Shown here: positions 45,831-53,518 of the stretch, one piece after another | How positions within the stretch are numbered: position 1 is the first letter of the stretch | Layout: the number at the start of each line of letters is the position of its first letter | Assembly (NCBI RefSeq): GCF_000285835.1 | Contig: NZ_HE978610.1 | Location: forward strand, 22,062-86,061 | Direction of reading: 5' to 3' | DNA: 64,000 bases | Source of the DNA: Brevibacterium senegalense | Lineage (GTDB): Bacteria; Actinomycetota; Actinomycetes; Actinomycetales; Brevibacteriaceae | Position numbers and translations under genes: made by a program | The notes under the pieces: model-generated | Database searches by the model: none | Told to the model about the DNA's origin: nothing | What the model saw: only the letters and a program-made list of their open reading frames with translations

Positions 45831-45898
45831 AGCTTGATGCTACGGGTGACCTCTGACACATCCCGGGAGCCACGCTGGGCGGAGCGAAGGAGCTGGTG

Positions 45899-46522
45899 AT
45901 GGCCAAGCCTGATCTCACCATCCGCCGCGGTGCCGTCATCGTGTTCGAGGGCCTCGATCAGACCGGTAAGTCGACGCAGCTAGACCGACTCCGAGGCGCG
46001 GTCGACGCGGAGTCAACGGTGTTCGCTCATATGCCGAGCGGCTTCACTACGTTCACCGAGCGGGTGTACAGAGCACTGGAGGGCGAGACCGCTGACGAGA
46101 AGCCCACGTCTGGCCTCGCCCAGCAACTAGCGCACCTCGCGTGCCACGCAGAGTCCGTGCCTGATCTCAAGAGGGCTGCGGAGACGCGATCACTGATTTT
46201 GGATCGTTGGTGGTGGTCCACTCTCGCTTACGGCTGGTACGGCGGATCAGTGAAGCAGTCAGGACTTACCGAGTCGAGTTTCAAGGAACTCATCGACACA
46301 ATCTGGTCACGGATCACGCCGTCCATCGTGTTCGTCTTCCTCGAACCCCACCACCTTGACTCGAACAACACTCTGGGCGTACAGGCCGGCTATCGATCGC
46401 TCTTGGAGGAACATGCGGAGTCCGCGGTTGTCGTCCCGATAGCTGAAGAAGAGGAGACTCATTCCTTTGTGACCGAGACGCTTCTGCATCGCGGGCTTGC
46501 TGCCCGAGCTGAGAATCGTTGA
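45899..46522 (+). CDS. Thymidylate kinase homologue
   Basis: A 207-residue dTMP-kinase-family protein. The P-loop is FEGLDQTGKSTQ (16-27, canonical FEGxDGxGKST), and LILDRWWWSTLAYGWYGG is the DRY/acceptor region. It would phosphorylate dTMP or a 5-substituted dUMP to the diphosphate. AAGGAG lies six bases before the ATG. The thymidylate-synthase-like gene starts seven bases after its stop, so the two are an operon divergent from the TIR/SLOG operon (68-base gap). The low-similarity acceptor region (WWWST) suggests a non-standard substrate. Confidence 0.82.
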   Translation: MAKPDLTIRRGAVIVFEGLDQTGKSTQLDRLRGAVDAESTVFAHMPSGFTTFTERVYRALEGETADEKPTSGLAQQLAHLACHAESVPDLKRAAETRSLILDRWWWSTLAYGWYGGSVKQSGLTESSFKELIDTIWSRITPSIVFVFLEPHHLDSNNTLGVQAGYRSLLEEHAESAVVVPIAEEEETHSFVTETLLHRGLAARAENR

Positions 46523-46528
46523 AGCACG

Positions 46529-47518
46529 GTGGCTGTCTATCGAGATGTAGAGCAGGCGTTTCTGGCCGAGTTGCGCGCAGTTGTTGACTCCGGAGACCCT
46601 GTTGAGGTGCGGGGAGAGCGGACCCGCGAGCTGCGAGCACGGCTTGTAGAGGTCTCCGAGATTCGGTCCCGCCACCTCACACTCCCCCACAGAAACAACA
46701 ACGTCTTTGCCTCGATCGCGGAGAGTATGTGGGTGATCGCGGGACGAAACGACTTGAACTTCCTCAGCGCCTATCTAGAGCGAGCGATCGACTTCTCAGA
46801 CGACGGCGTGACGTGGCGTGCTGGGTACGGCCCACGGCTCCGAAACTGGAACGGCGTCGATCAACTCGCGGAGATCGTGAAGATTCTCCGGGAAGATCCA
46901 CTCTCGCGCCGTGCGGTCGCCAGTATCTACGATCCGGATCGCGACTTCGTCGCGAGTCGGGATATTCCATGCAACAACTGGCTTCACTTCCTCATAAGGG
47001 AGGGGCGTCTCGACCTTCACGTCGCCGCGCGCAGCACCGACATATGGTGGGGCTTCTCCGGCATCAACGCTTTCGAGTGGACACTACTGCTTGAAGTAAT
47101 GGCACGGTGGCTCAGATGCGCGCCTGGTCGACTGGTCTTCTTTAGCTCGTCCCTACATCTCTACGAGCGCCACTTCGACAGGGCTTCACGGCTCCTAGCC
47201 AGTCAGCCGGACCGGAACACATCCGGGGAAGCAGAACAGCCGCGGTTCGACACAGACTGGGAAGACGCGCCCGCCGCATGGGAAGAGTGGATGCGGCTGG
47301 AGGCCGGCATCCGATCAGGCCAAGACCTTTCGGCGCTTAACTGCAACCTCACCGACCCGCTCCTGCTTGCATACATTCAGATGATTGATCTGTATTGGGC
47401 GGCGCAAAATGGAGCCGAAGCCGGGCTCTTAGACGAGAAGCTAGCCGGGCTTGGGGACGGCAGACTTGCCGCCGCCGCGCGCGAGTATCTTGGACGACCT
47501 CAACACATGCAGCACTGA
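46529..47518 (+). CDS. Thymidylate-synthase-family enzyme, possibly a dUMP hydroxymethylase
   Basis: A 329-residue TS-family protein. Aligning with E. coli TS gives nucleophile Cys148 (in DIPCNNW), Arg168-Ser169 and Asp171 (ARSTD), Asn180 (GIN) and His210/Tyr212 (HLY). The residue after the nucleophile, His147 in TS, is Asn149, and the following segment matches hydroxymethylases better than TS. The retained Asn180 favours dUMP over dCMP. The predicted product is 5-hydroxymethyl-dUMP, or a divergent dTMP. The C-terminus is extended by about 80 residues. GTG start seven bases after the kinase gene. It is convergent with the hypermodification kinase gene, ten bases apart. Confidence 0.75.
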   Translation: MAVYRDVEQAFLAELRAVVDSGDPVEVRGERTRELRARLVEVSEIRSRHLTLPHRNNNVFASIAESMWVIAGRNDLNFLSAYLERAIDFSDDGVTWRAGYGPRLRNWNGVDQLAEIVKILREDPLSRRAVASIYDPDRDFVASRDIPCNNWLHFLIREGRLDLHVAARSTDIWWGFSGINAFEWTLLLEVMARWLRCAPGRLVFFSSSLHLYERHFDRASRLLASQPDRNTSGEAEQPRFDTDWEDAPAAWEEWMRLEAGIRSGQDLSALNCNLTDPLLLAYIQMIDLYWAAQNGAEAGLLDEKLAGLGDGRLAAAAREYLGRPQHMQH

Positions 47519-47528
47519 GCCCGACGGT

Positions 47529-48530
47529 CTAGGTAATTGCCGCGAGCGCGCTCGAACGGCCCGACACCCGCTGGTTGATGCCCCACTTTGGCGGAAAGAA
47601 TGGTTTCGCCGGAGGGCCTTGAGGCGCGAACTGCTGTTTGATCCTGTTACGGTTTCCGACTCCGCGCACGTTGGGATGCATCACTCGCGCGTACTTATCG
47701 GTTTCGCAGAACAGATTCTGGCAGTCGATGAGCGTCAAAGCCCTGCCAAACAGGTCATCGAACTCGATGCCTTCTTGTTCGAACTGCGCCTCTTGCGTGT
47801 CGACCATCCATCGGATGACGTCTTCGGCAGAAACGCCATTGAGCTGCGGGAAGCACTTCGCGATACCACTGCGTGCGCCTGGCCCAGGCACTACGAAGTC
47901 GTTCTCATCAAAGTCGACCACCGAGGTGTAGTTGAGGTCGATCGCCAGCTGATAAGAGAGGAAGGGACCGAGCGAAGGAAAAGTCGAGATTGTCTCGAAG
48001 ACCTCGCGAAGAGACCCCGCATGCTCGACTTGCGCAACAACCCCGGAACGCATCATGTGCTCGATTAACAGCAGATGGTTGCGGTGCTTCCGAACCGCAC
48101 CGAACGGAGGTGGTGGAACGATGTAGGCCGCAGAGTAAACTCTCTCGCCGTTCGCGATCTTTGAGTCTAGAACCTTGCTATAGGCATCGATGTCGAACGT
48201 CGATGTTGTGATCTGGCCGAATCTAGATTCCAGCCCGTCCCAAGTTGATGGCTTGTTGAAGAAACGAAATAGCAGTACGCGCAAGACGAGATTTTCGGGG
48301 TCCTGAGGGCCCTCGTATGCGATACGTATCAGATCCTGTGACACGCGGTCAGCGGCCCGGTAGGCGTTAGTAAAGCGATACTTCAAGAGGACTGCGTCAT
48401 CGGTCCATGGACCAGGTTCGCCACGTAACCTCGCGTGATACACGTGCTGCCGTTCAGCCGCGAAGTGCCAGTAGGACGGAAACACCTCTGAGACACCGAC
48501 ATCTCGCCGACCAACTCTCACGCGCCGCAT
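47529..48530 (-). CDS. 5-hydroxymethyl-dU DNA kinase / aGPT-pyrophosphorylase family protein
   Basis: A 333-residue protein of the DNA-glycosylase-like family first predicted as alpha-glutamyl/putrescinyl-thymine pyrophosphorylase and later shown in phages to be a 5-hmdU DNA kinase. The family run is present in order: YWHFAAERQHVYHARL (20-35), PWTDDAVLLKYRFTNAYRAADR (41-62, two overlapping blocks), FFNKPSTWDGLE, RKHRNHLLLIEHMM, SLGPFLSYQLAIDLNY, GPGARSGIAKCF and LIDCQNLFCETDKYARV. It would activate 5-hmdU in DNA for further modification. Bacterial members are poorly studied. The ATG follows GGAGGA. Confidence 0.8.
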   Translation of the reverse strand: MRRVRVGRRDVGVSEVFPSYWHFAAERQHVYHARLRGEPGPWTDDAVLLKYRFTNAYRAADRVSQDLIRIAYEGPQDPENLVLRVLLFRFFNKPSTWDGLESRFGQITTSTFDIDAYSKVLDSKIANGERVYSAAYIVPPPPFGAVRKHRNHLLLIEHMMRSGVVAQVEHAGSLREVFETISTFPSLGPFLSYQLAIDLNYTSVVDFDENDFVVPGPGARSGIAKCFPQLNGVSAEDVIRWMVDTQEAQFEQEGIEFDDLFGRALTLIDCQNLFCETDKYARVMHPNVRGVGNRNRIKQQFAPQGPPAKPFFPPKWGINQRVSGRSSALAAIT

Positions 48531-48627
48531 CGAGTCCTCCTGTCGGTGCTTACCTCCGCTACCACCAGTTCTAGGTTGTCACGAGGAGGCCGGCGATGCT
48601 CGGAGACGCGCCCCGTCGCTCGTGTGT

Positions 48628-48939
48628 TCAGGCATGCGCTCCCCGCGCGTGAGTGGTTCGACCCGCCATGAGCAGGAGGCTGACGGGTCCGATCCAGTGG
48701 AACTTGAAGGCATTCCAGACGAGCAGCAGGACCAGCAGGTAGAGCCAGCTGGGGCCGCCGTCATTGATGATTATGGTGCAGATCGCCGCGGCGTAGAAGT
48801 AGGGCACGGCTAGGAGCATGGCGGGGACACCCCACTTGAGGCCGCGCCTGGTGCGGATGGCGTTGAGCACCAGGTTGGTGGGTGCGTAGCCGAGTGCGCC
48901 GTAGCCTCGTGCGCTGAGCGCCACTGATGTGCGGAGCAT
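48628..48939 (-). CDS. Small two-helix membrane protein (paralogue of 55618-55971)
   Basis: A 103-residue protein with a basic N-terminus and two hydrophobic segments (AMLLAVPYFYAAAICTIII and LYLLVLLLVWNAF). It aligns end to end with the gene at 55.6 kb: both share R-RGLKWG-PAMLLAVPY, INDGG/IDDGG and GPVSL. That alignment fixes the start at MLRTSV (48939). Similar proteins are common beside TraA in actinobacterial mobile elements and are sometimes labelled sulfate permease, without evidence. Function unknown. Confidence 0.7.
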   Translation of the reverse strand: MLRTSVALSARGYGALGYAPTNLVLNAIRTRRGLKWGVPAMLLAVPYFYAAAICTIIINDGGPSWLYLLVLLLVWNAFKFHWIGPVSLLLMAGRTTHARGAHA

Positions 48940-49447
48940 CGCGGGCCGTTCCAACACGCAGAGGAAGCCCTCGCCGATGCCCTCCGAAGCTATTTCGGGA
49001 CAGATACATTCGATGTAGTTCACCATTAGGGGTGCAATTGTGATCTCGCGTGCCTCAGCGCCCAATGGATAGCACACCCCGTGTACGACACCATCATAAG
49101 ATGCAATCCCACGGGTGGCACCCCCCGAGGCCGCTCGCTGTCCCGCACTTGCAAGTCTCGCGCGCATGCTGACCTCGCCGAACGTAGCGCCTTGCCGCCA
49201 AGCAACACGTCCGATGCCAGACGGTCGGGTGACGCGCCGCGGCGTTCGCGCCAGCGCCCGCAGTGGCGATGCCCCACCGGCCCTTGCCCGAGGTATCAGG
49301 AGTAAAGCCCGTAGCCCATCTGACCTTGGAATTGCTCTTCAGGAGTGTGCTCTGCGCGTCACGTCGTGCAGGCTTTGCAGACTGTTGGTCACTCGATTGC
49401 TCCACTTCGGTCACAACCGCGCCCGTCGCATAGGCCGAGGATTCCCC
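48940..49447. other. Intergenic region with the second 33-base repeat
   Basis: No convincing gene. It holds the upstream region of the small membrane protein gene, the repeat at 49052-49084 and about 360 bases with only low-complexity open frames on both strands. Confidence 0.5.
49052..49084 (+). repeat. 33-base direct repeat, copy 2
   Basis: Same orientation as 40752-40784 with three mismatches. Together the copies bracket the isomerase-like, TIR/SLOG and hypermodification genes, 8.3 kb in all. Confidence 0.55.
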
Positions 49448-50332
49448 CTACCCTGGTGGGGAAGTCTCGCGTGGCATTCTCTGCGTTATGAATGAGGAGA
49501 GTCGGTTGTCCACGTGACTGTTGACCTGTTTCCAGCGTTCGACTGCGTGACGCGGTGGCACGAAACGTTGGATAAACCAGGTGCCGATCAACCGGTTCGT
49601 CTCGATGACGTACATGCAGTACTCCATAAGCATTTTGTCGTCTCGCCGCAGAGTGTTCTTGTCGAAATCGAAGAAGTTTGCTGTCGCCCACGCGTGCCCA
49701 TGGGCAGTGGCTGACAGCCCGGAGTAAACGATGCGAGCATCCTGATAGATGGCAGCAAGGACTTCGATAGCAAGGACCGACGGACCAGCCTTCTTTAACG
49801 GCAGATCATGGGCAGTCATCCACTGCCTGAGGCGTCCTCGATAGGCGTCAACTGCGTGCTTCGCATCCGTCTCTAGCGGCAGTCGCAGGAGCCTTTCATC
49901 AAGACGGTCGGGATAGTCCATGTCGAAATACTCGATTGAGGCGTACCGGGCGAACAGCTCCGCTGGCGTGTCGGCGATCAGGAGATGGTGGACGCGTCCG
50001 TACGCCTCGATCGCGCCACGTGTAACTGTCGCTAAGGGCACTGACAGCGCTCTCGACGAACGCGCCAGGTCGAACAGCGCGAACCCGTGCTCGTGGGCCG
50101 CTTCTGCTGTGCGCGCCATGGTTGCGCGGACACCGACAAAGGGGAGGTTGCCGTCCCATCCCCGCGCTGCGTTGAAGCTCGCAGACTCCATGGACAACAC
50201 CCACTCGGAGGGTTGCGCCTGAGGAGAGAGGCACTCATGCCCGAGAGCGGATGCGGCCTTGAGCACGCGCAGGAGGCCGGCGGTGAGTTCACGCCGATCT
50301 CGCTCAAGCATCGTGAGCATTCTTCTCTCCAC
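49448..50332 (-). CDS. Hypothetical protein
   Basis: A 294-residue, largely helical soluble protein I do not recognise. It has no signal peptide or clear catalytic motif. The central segment (GAIEAYGRVHHLLIADTPAE) and the later YSGLSATAHGHAWATANFF, with two His residues, resemble the helical, HEPN-like or DUF5677-like proteins of conflict islands, but this is only an impression. It lies downstream of the ParB/Dam/nuclease operon on the same strand, separated by 144 bases, and may be its last gene. An in-frame ATG four codons in is a possible alternative start. Confidence 0.55.
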   Translation of the reverse strand: MERRMLTMLERDRRELTAGLLRVLKAASALGHECLSPQAQPSEWVLSMESASFNAARGWDGNLPFVGVRATMARTAEAAHEHGFALFDLARSSRALSVPLATVTRGAIEAYGRVHHLLIADTPAELFARYASIEYFDMDYPDRLDERLLRLPLETDAKHAVDAYRGRLRQWMTAHDLPLKKAGPSVLAIEVLAAIYQDARIVYSGLSATAHGHAWATANFFDFDKNTLRRDDKMLMEYCMYVIETNRLIGTWFIQRFVPPRHAVERWKQVNSHVDNRLSSFITQRMPRETSPPG

Positions 50333-50476
50333 CTCCTGCTCGCACGATTACCGCTGACACAACCCGCCCGTTGCGGCGGCAGATGCTCATGTCTTCGTGT
50401 TATCGGACGGAACCGAGCGGCGTGGCGAGTCGTCACCAACCATGGTCAACTTGACGCTGGATAGCCCATTGCATGG

Positions 50477-51541
50477 TCAGGCCGCAGCATCCGCGCCCTC
50501 GGCGTAGGACAACGCTTCTGCCGCCCAGGTCCGAGCGTAGTCTTCGTGCAGCTCGTACTCCTTCTTGTCATACCTTCCGCTGACCTTCGAGAGTGCCATC
50601 AGTTCTGTCAGTCGAAGTCGGTCGATCACCACTCCGTAGTCATTCTCGCGAAGGCGGGCCTTCTCTGAAGCGACGGTGCGGAAGTCCTGTTTCCTCTCTT
50701 CGGGCTGTTCATGGTGCTGAGGGAACGGCACGAAGAGCATCTCGATATGTGTGTGCGACGGCGCCTTGTTGAACCAGGGAAGAAAATGGCCGTCGATGAA
50801 GGATTTGATGGGCTTAGCGGTCCAGTTGCGTCCCGAGGCCACTTGCCCGTAGGCGACGATCGATGCTGCCTGCCCGTCGAGAAATGGACGCCAGGCGACG
50901 ATGTCTACGGTGCCGTCCGCAGCATTGGCGGAGAGACCCAGGGGTCGTTCTTCCGGCGCCGCAGCGGTGCCCATCGAGAACGCGAGGTCCTGGATCGCTT
51001 TGAGCATTCCCGAGCCGTCGGGCCTCGGGGAGCCGAACCAGTAGGCGCGGCCGCCCAGCACTTCGGCTGCCGTTAGGTACGACTCGACTTGGAGCGCTCT
51101 CGCGCTTGACTTGAACACTTCGTGGTCGCTCTTCGTCGGTAGCAGTTCGGAGTGGATCGCAGAGATGAGGAGGCAGCAGATGTAGCAGTCGTGTGCTGCA
51201 TCCTCGGCCTCACTTTCCGCTGCGCGACGCCGGAGCGCCCACTTTCCGTACTCCGACACAAGCTCGAACGGATACCGAGCGCCGAGTACTCGCTCACGGT
51301 AAGCGAGTTCCTCGTAAACACGTTCGGAGAGTTCGTCGTTCTCGGGCTCCAGAATCTCCTCATCGACCAGCTCAGCGTCGACATCAGTCAGCAGGATGCC
51401 ATGGTCAGGTTCCCGTTGAACGGTCTGACTTCGGATCAAGCTTTGCTCGTTCGCGACGGTGTCATCCAGCAGGGCATGCAGCTCCACCCAGTCGGCCGCT
51501 ACGCTCCTCGTTGAACGCTCAAGAGGCGCATTAATTCGCAT
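50477..51541 (-). CDS. Putative PD-(D/E)XK-like nuclease of the ParB/Dam operon
   Basis: A 354-residue protein of unknown family. The best motif is TVDIVAWRPFLDG followed by ASIVAYGQVASGRNW and a Lys, a layout like a PD-(D/E)XK core in which the usual Glu is Gln (YGQ). I infer a nuclease from this and from context. The ATG overlaps the TAA of the upstream ParB-like gene by 11 bases. Combined with the methylase two genes upstream it could be the cutting part of a restriction-like system. Confidence in the nuclease call is low; that it is a real gene is well supported. Confidence 0.5.
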   Translation of the reverse strand: MRINAPLERSTRSVAADWVELHALLDDTVANEQSLIRSQTVQREPDHGILLTDVDAELVDEEILEPENDELSERVYEELAYRERVLGARYPFELVSEYGKWALRRRAAESEAEDAAHDCYICCLLISAIHSELLPTKSDHEVFKSSARALQVESYLTAAEVLGGRAYWFGSPRPDGSGMLKAIQDLAFSMGTAAAPEERPLGLSANAADGTVDIVAWRPFLDGQAASIVAYGQVASGRNWTAKPIKSFIDGHFLPWFNKAPSHTHIEMLFVPFPQHHEQPEERKQDFRTVASEKARLRENDYGVVIDRLRLTELMALSKVSGRYDKKEYELHEDYARTWAAEALSYAEGADAAA

Positions 51542-52598
51542 CGGAAGAGCGGCCTCCGAGGTGTGCCTCTTTCATCGCGTTGACCACGATGGTCACCACT
51601 CGGAGGGTTGCTTCCGCGTCGTCGACCAGATCAGACTTCGGGTCGTAGCGAGCGATGATCCGGGAGACGTCTTCTGCGGAACTGGCGAGTTGGTAGAACG
51701 CCTTCTCGAACGCCTTTGCCTTGTCTTCGACAACGTCGAAGGAACGGTCGAGGTCACGGTTGGATTCGAGCACCCGGACCGCGCGTTCGCTGCCCAGTAC
51801 GTTGATGAGTCGGCCAAGATCAGGGTTCTGGCTTCTGATCAGCGCCGGCTCATCTTCTTGACCATAGAGCCATGACAGGAGGTCACGAAGATGCGCTCGA
51901 TGCGAGGCTGGCACTGGCTTGGGCGGAAGGACTGAGTTGTCGCTCTCCGGCAACCCTAGGAACTGACGGACGTTAGCTGTCGAGAGTGCGGTGTAGAGGT
52001 GGGAGAAGTAGAAGGATTTCTTCGAACGGAGTTCGCGGTCGAAGAGCTTCGCGTTTTCCGCCTGCTCTAGAACGACGACGCCGTTGACGAGTCTGCTAAC
52101 GGTGTTGTGCCCGTCGCCGAGCCTGCGGCTGACTTCGTCGATGTCGTCTCCGTCTTGGAGCCATGAGTGCGCGAATCTAGCCTTCGCGTACGAGTCCCAT
52201 TTGAAGGCGCCGTTGACGTGTTTGAATCCGATGAAGTCACGTGCTTCTTTGCGGCTTTCGACGTAGTTGACCTGGATCTCGGTCGGTATGGCGTTCGCGT
52301 GCAGCGGTTGTGGCAGCGTCACTTTGAACTGCTGCTGGAGACGGGGGCTTGCGATGATGCGCAGTGCTGCGAGCCGGCGGTTACCCTCGACGACGGTCCG
52401 GGTTGATTCCTCAACGATGAGGGGTTCGAAGTCGAGCCACCCTGAGTTGCCGATCGACTGGATCAGTTCCCCCAGGTCAGCCTGTACGTAGAGATAAGCG
52501 ATTGCCTCCTCTTCGTCGGTGAACTTCGCGTCGGGAATACGCGGATTTGCAAGGTCGAGGGAGAGCGTGTCGGGTGATGCTTTGTCTAGCCGCGCCAT
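51531..52598 (-). CDS. ParB-like nuclease/partition-domain protein (second)
   Basis: A 355-residue ParB/Srx-fold protein. VVEGNRRLAALR (69-80) is the box II motif that binds CTP in true ParB, and a helix-turn-helix follows (DIDEVSRRLGDGHNTVSRL). The N-terminal LANPRIPD resembles the start of ParB-N domains. I chose the ATG at 52598 because GGAGGAG sits seven bases upstream and the start overlaps the Dam stop as TGATG. The longer open frame upstream is antisense-like. It is not a chromosome-partition ParB: there is no ParA here and the partners are a methylase and a putative nuclease. Confidence 0.75.
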   Translation of the reverse strand: MARLDKASPDTLSLDLANPRIPDAKFTDEEEAIAYLYVQADLGELIQSIGNSGWLDFEPLIVEESTRTVVEGNRRLAALRIIASPRLQQQFKVTLPQPLHANAIPTEIQVNYVESRKEARDFIGFKHVNGAFKWDSYAKARFAHSWLQDGDDIDEVSRRLGDGHNTVSRLVNGVVVLEQAENAKLFDRELRSKKSFYFSHLYTALSTANVRQFLGLPESDNSVLPPKPVPASHRAHLRDLLSWLYGQEDEPALIRSQNPDLGRLINVLGSERAVRVLESNRDLDRSFDVVEDKAKAFEKAFYQLASSAEDVSRIIARYDPKSDLVDDAEATLRVVTIVVNAMKEAHLGGRSSDAN

Positions 52599-53518
52599 CA
52601 GCATGCTCCTCCTGTAGCGGCGTCTGCCACCTGAACAAGCCCGGCATGCGCAGATTCGATCTCCTCGGGAATCACCAGATCCGTCGAGAACACCATGATT
52701 TCTTTGGCTTTCATCACGCGGTGAGCCGAGTAGTTCAGTGCAAAAAGTCTCCTGCGCAGATCTGAGTAGAGGTCTGCGACTTGAGGCACGTTGTCGTAGG
52801 TGAGAATCCACTTTGCTCGCTGCACACCTTTGAGGCAATCGGCGAGAGCCCGATGGTCGGAGTCTTGGAACGCGTTGAGATAAAGCGATCCCGCCTTCTC
52901 GAAATAAGGTGGATCGGCGTAGATGAAAGCGTCATCCCGGTCCGAGTACCGCTCGATGACGCGCAGACCATCCTCGTTCGTCACAGCTATGCGATCTGCG
53001 TGCAGCGCGATCAGACGGATGCGCTCGGCTAGCCCCTCGCGGTTGAAGCGAGCGTCGATCTTGTAGTTGCCCGTCTGGTCCTTCCCGCCGATGGGTCCGC
53101 CATTTAGGACGCCTGAGCGGTTGGTTCGATTGAGATAGAAGGTTGCGAACCCGAGCGGGAGGTGGTCATCGCGGGCGGAGGTCAGATAGACCTCGCGCTG
53201 TCGTTCCCACTCATCGACGGAGAGTTCGACGCTATTGACTAGCGCGGTGAACTCGTCGGGCTGAGTGACGACTGCGTTCCAGAACGCGAAGACGGCGGGA
53301 TCAAGGTCGTTGATCGCGATACGCTCGACCTGGCCGGAAACGAGCAGGGCGAGAGCCGCGCCTGCACCTCCTGCGTACGGTTCGACGTACACGCTTGAGG
53401 TGAGGTTGTTCTCCCGGATGATCGTCCGCAGGCGTGAGTAGAGCAGGCCTTTGCCCCCGGGGTACCGGAGTGGTGAGATGGTCACTCGTTTACGTGCAGA
53501 CGTCCCTGTTTGGGTCAT
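52598..53518 (-). CDS. DNA adenine N6-methyltransferase (Dam/D12 class)
   Basis: A 306-residue Dam-class methylase. The AdoMet-site motif RYPGGKG is at 18-24, and the catalytic DPPY motif is in FIYADPPYFEKAG (about 195). FYLNRTNRSGVLNGGPIGGK is typical of D12 enzymes. It methylates adenine at an unknown target. Its ATG overlaps the stop of the first ParB-like gene by ATGA, and its stop overlaps the next ParB-like gene, so all are translationally coupled. It could protect host DNA in a restriction-like system. Confidence 0.9.
   Translation of the reverse strand: MTQTGTSARKRVTISPLRYPGGKGLLYSRLRTIIRENNLTSSVYVEPYAGGAGAALALLVSGQVERIAINDLDPAVFAFWNAVVTQPDEFTALVNSVELSVDEWERQREVYLTSARDDHLPLGFATFYLNRTNRSGVLNGGPIGGKDQTGNYKIDARFNREGLAERIRLIALHADRIAVTNEDGLRVIERYSDRDDAFIYADPPYFEKAGSLYLNAFQDSDHRALADCLKGVQRAKWILTYDNVPQVADLYSDLRRRLFALNYSAHRVMKAKEIMVFSTDLVIPEEIESAHAGLVQVADAATGGAC

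Noticed and set aside
40752..49084. Direct repeats as a proven attL/attR pair
   Set aside because: The sequence right of the second copy does not continue the interrupted MFS gene and no integrase is present, so only a tentative repeat call is made.
49094..49414. 106-codon minus-strand open frame upstream of the hypothetical gene
   Set aside because: Composition is erratic, there are no domain features, and it overlaps the 33-base repeat flank.
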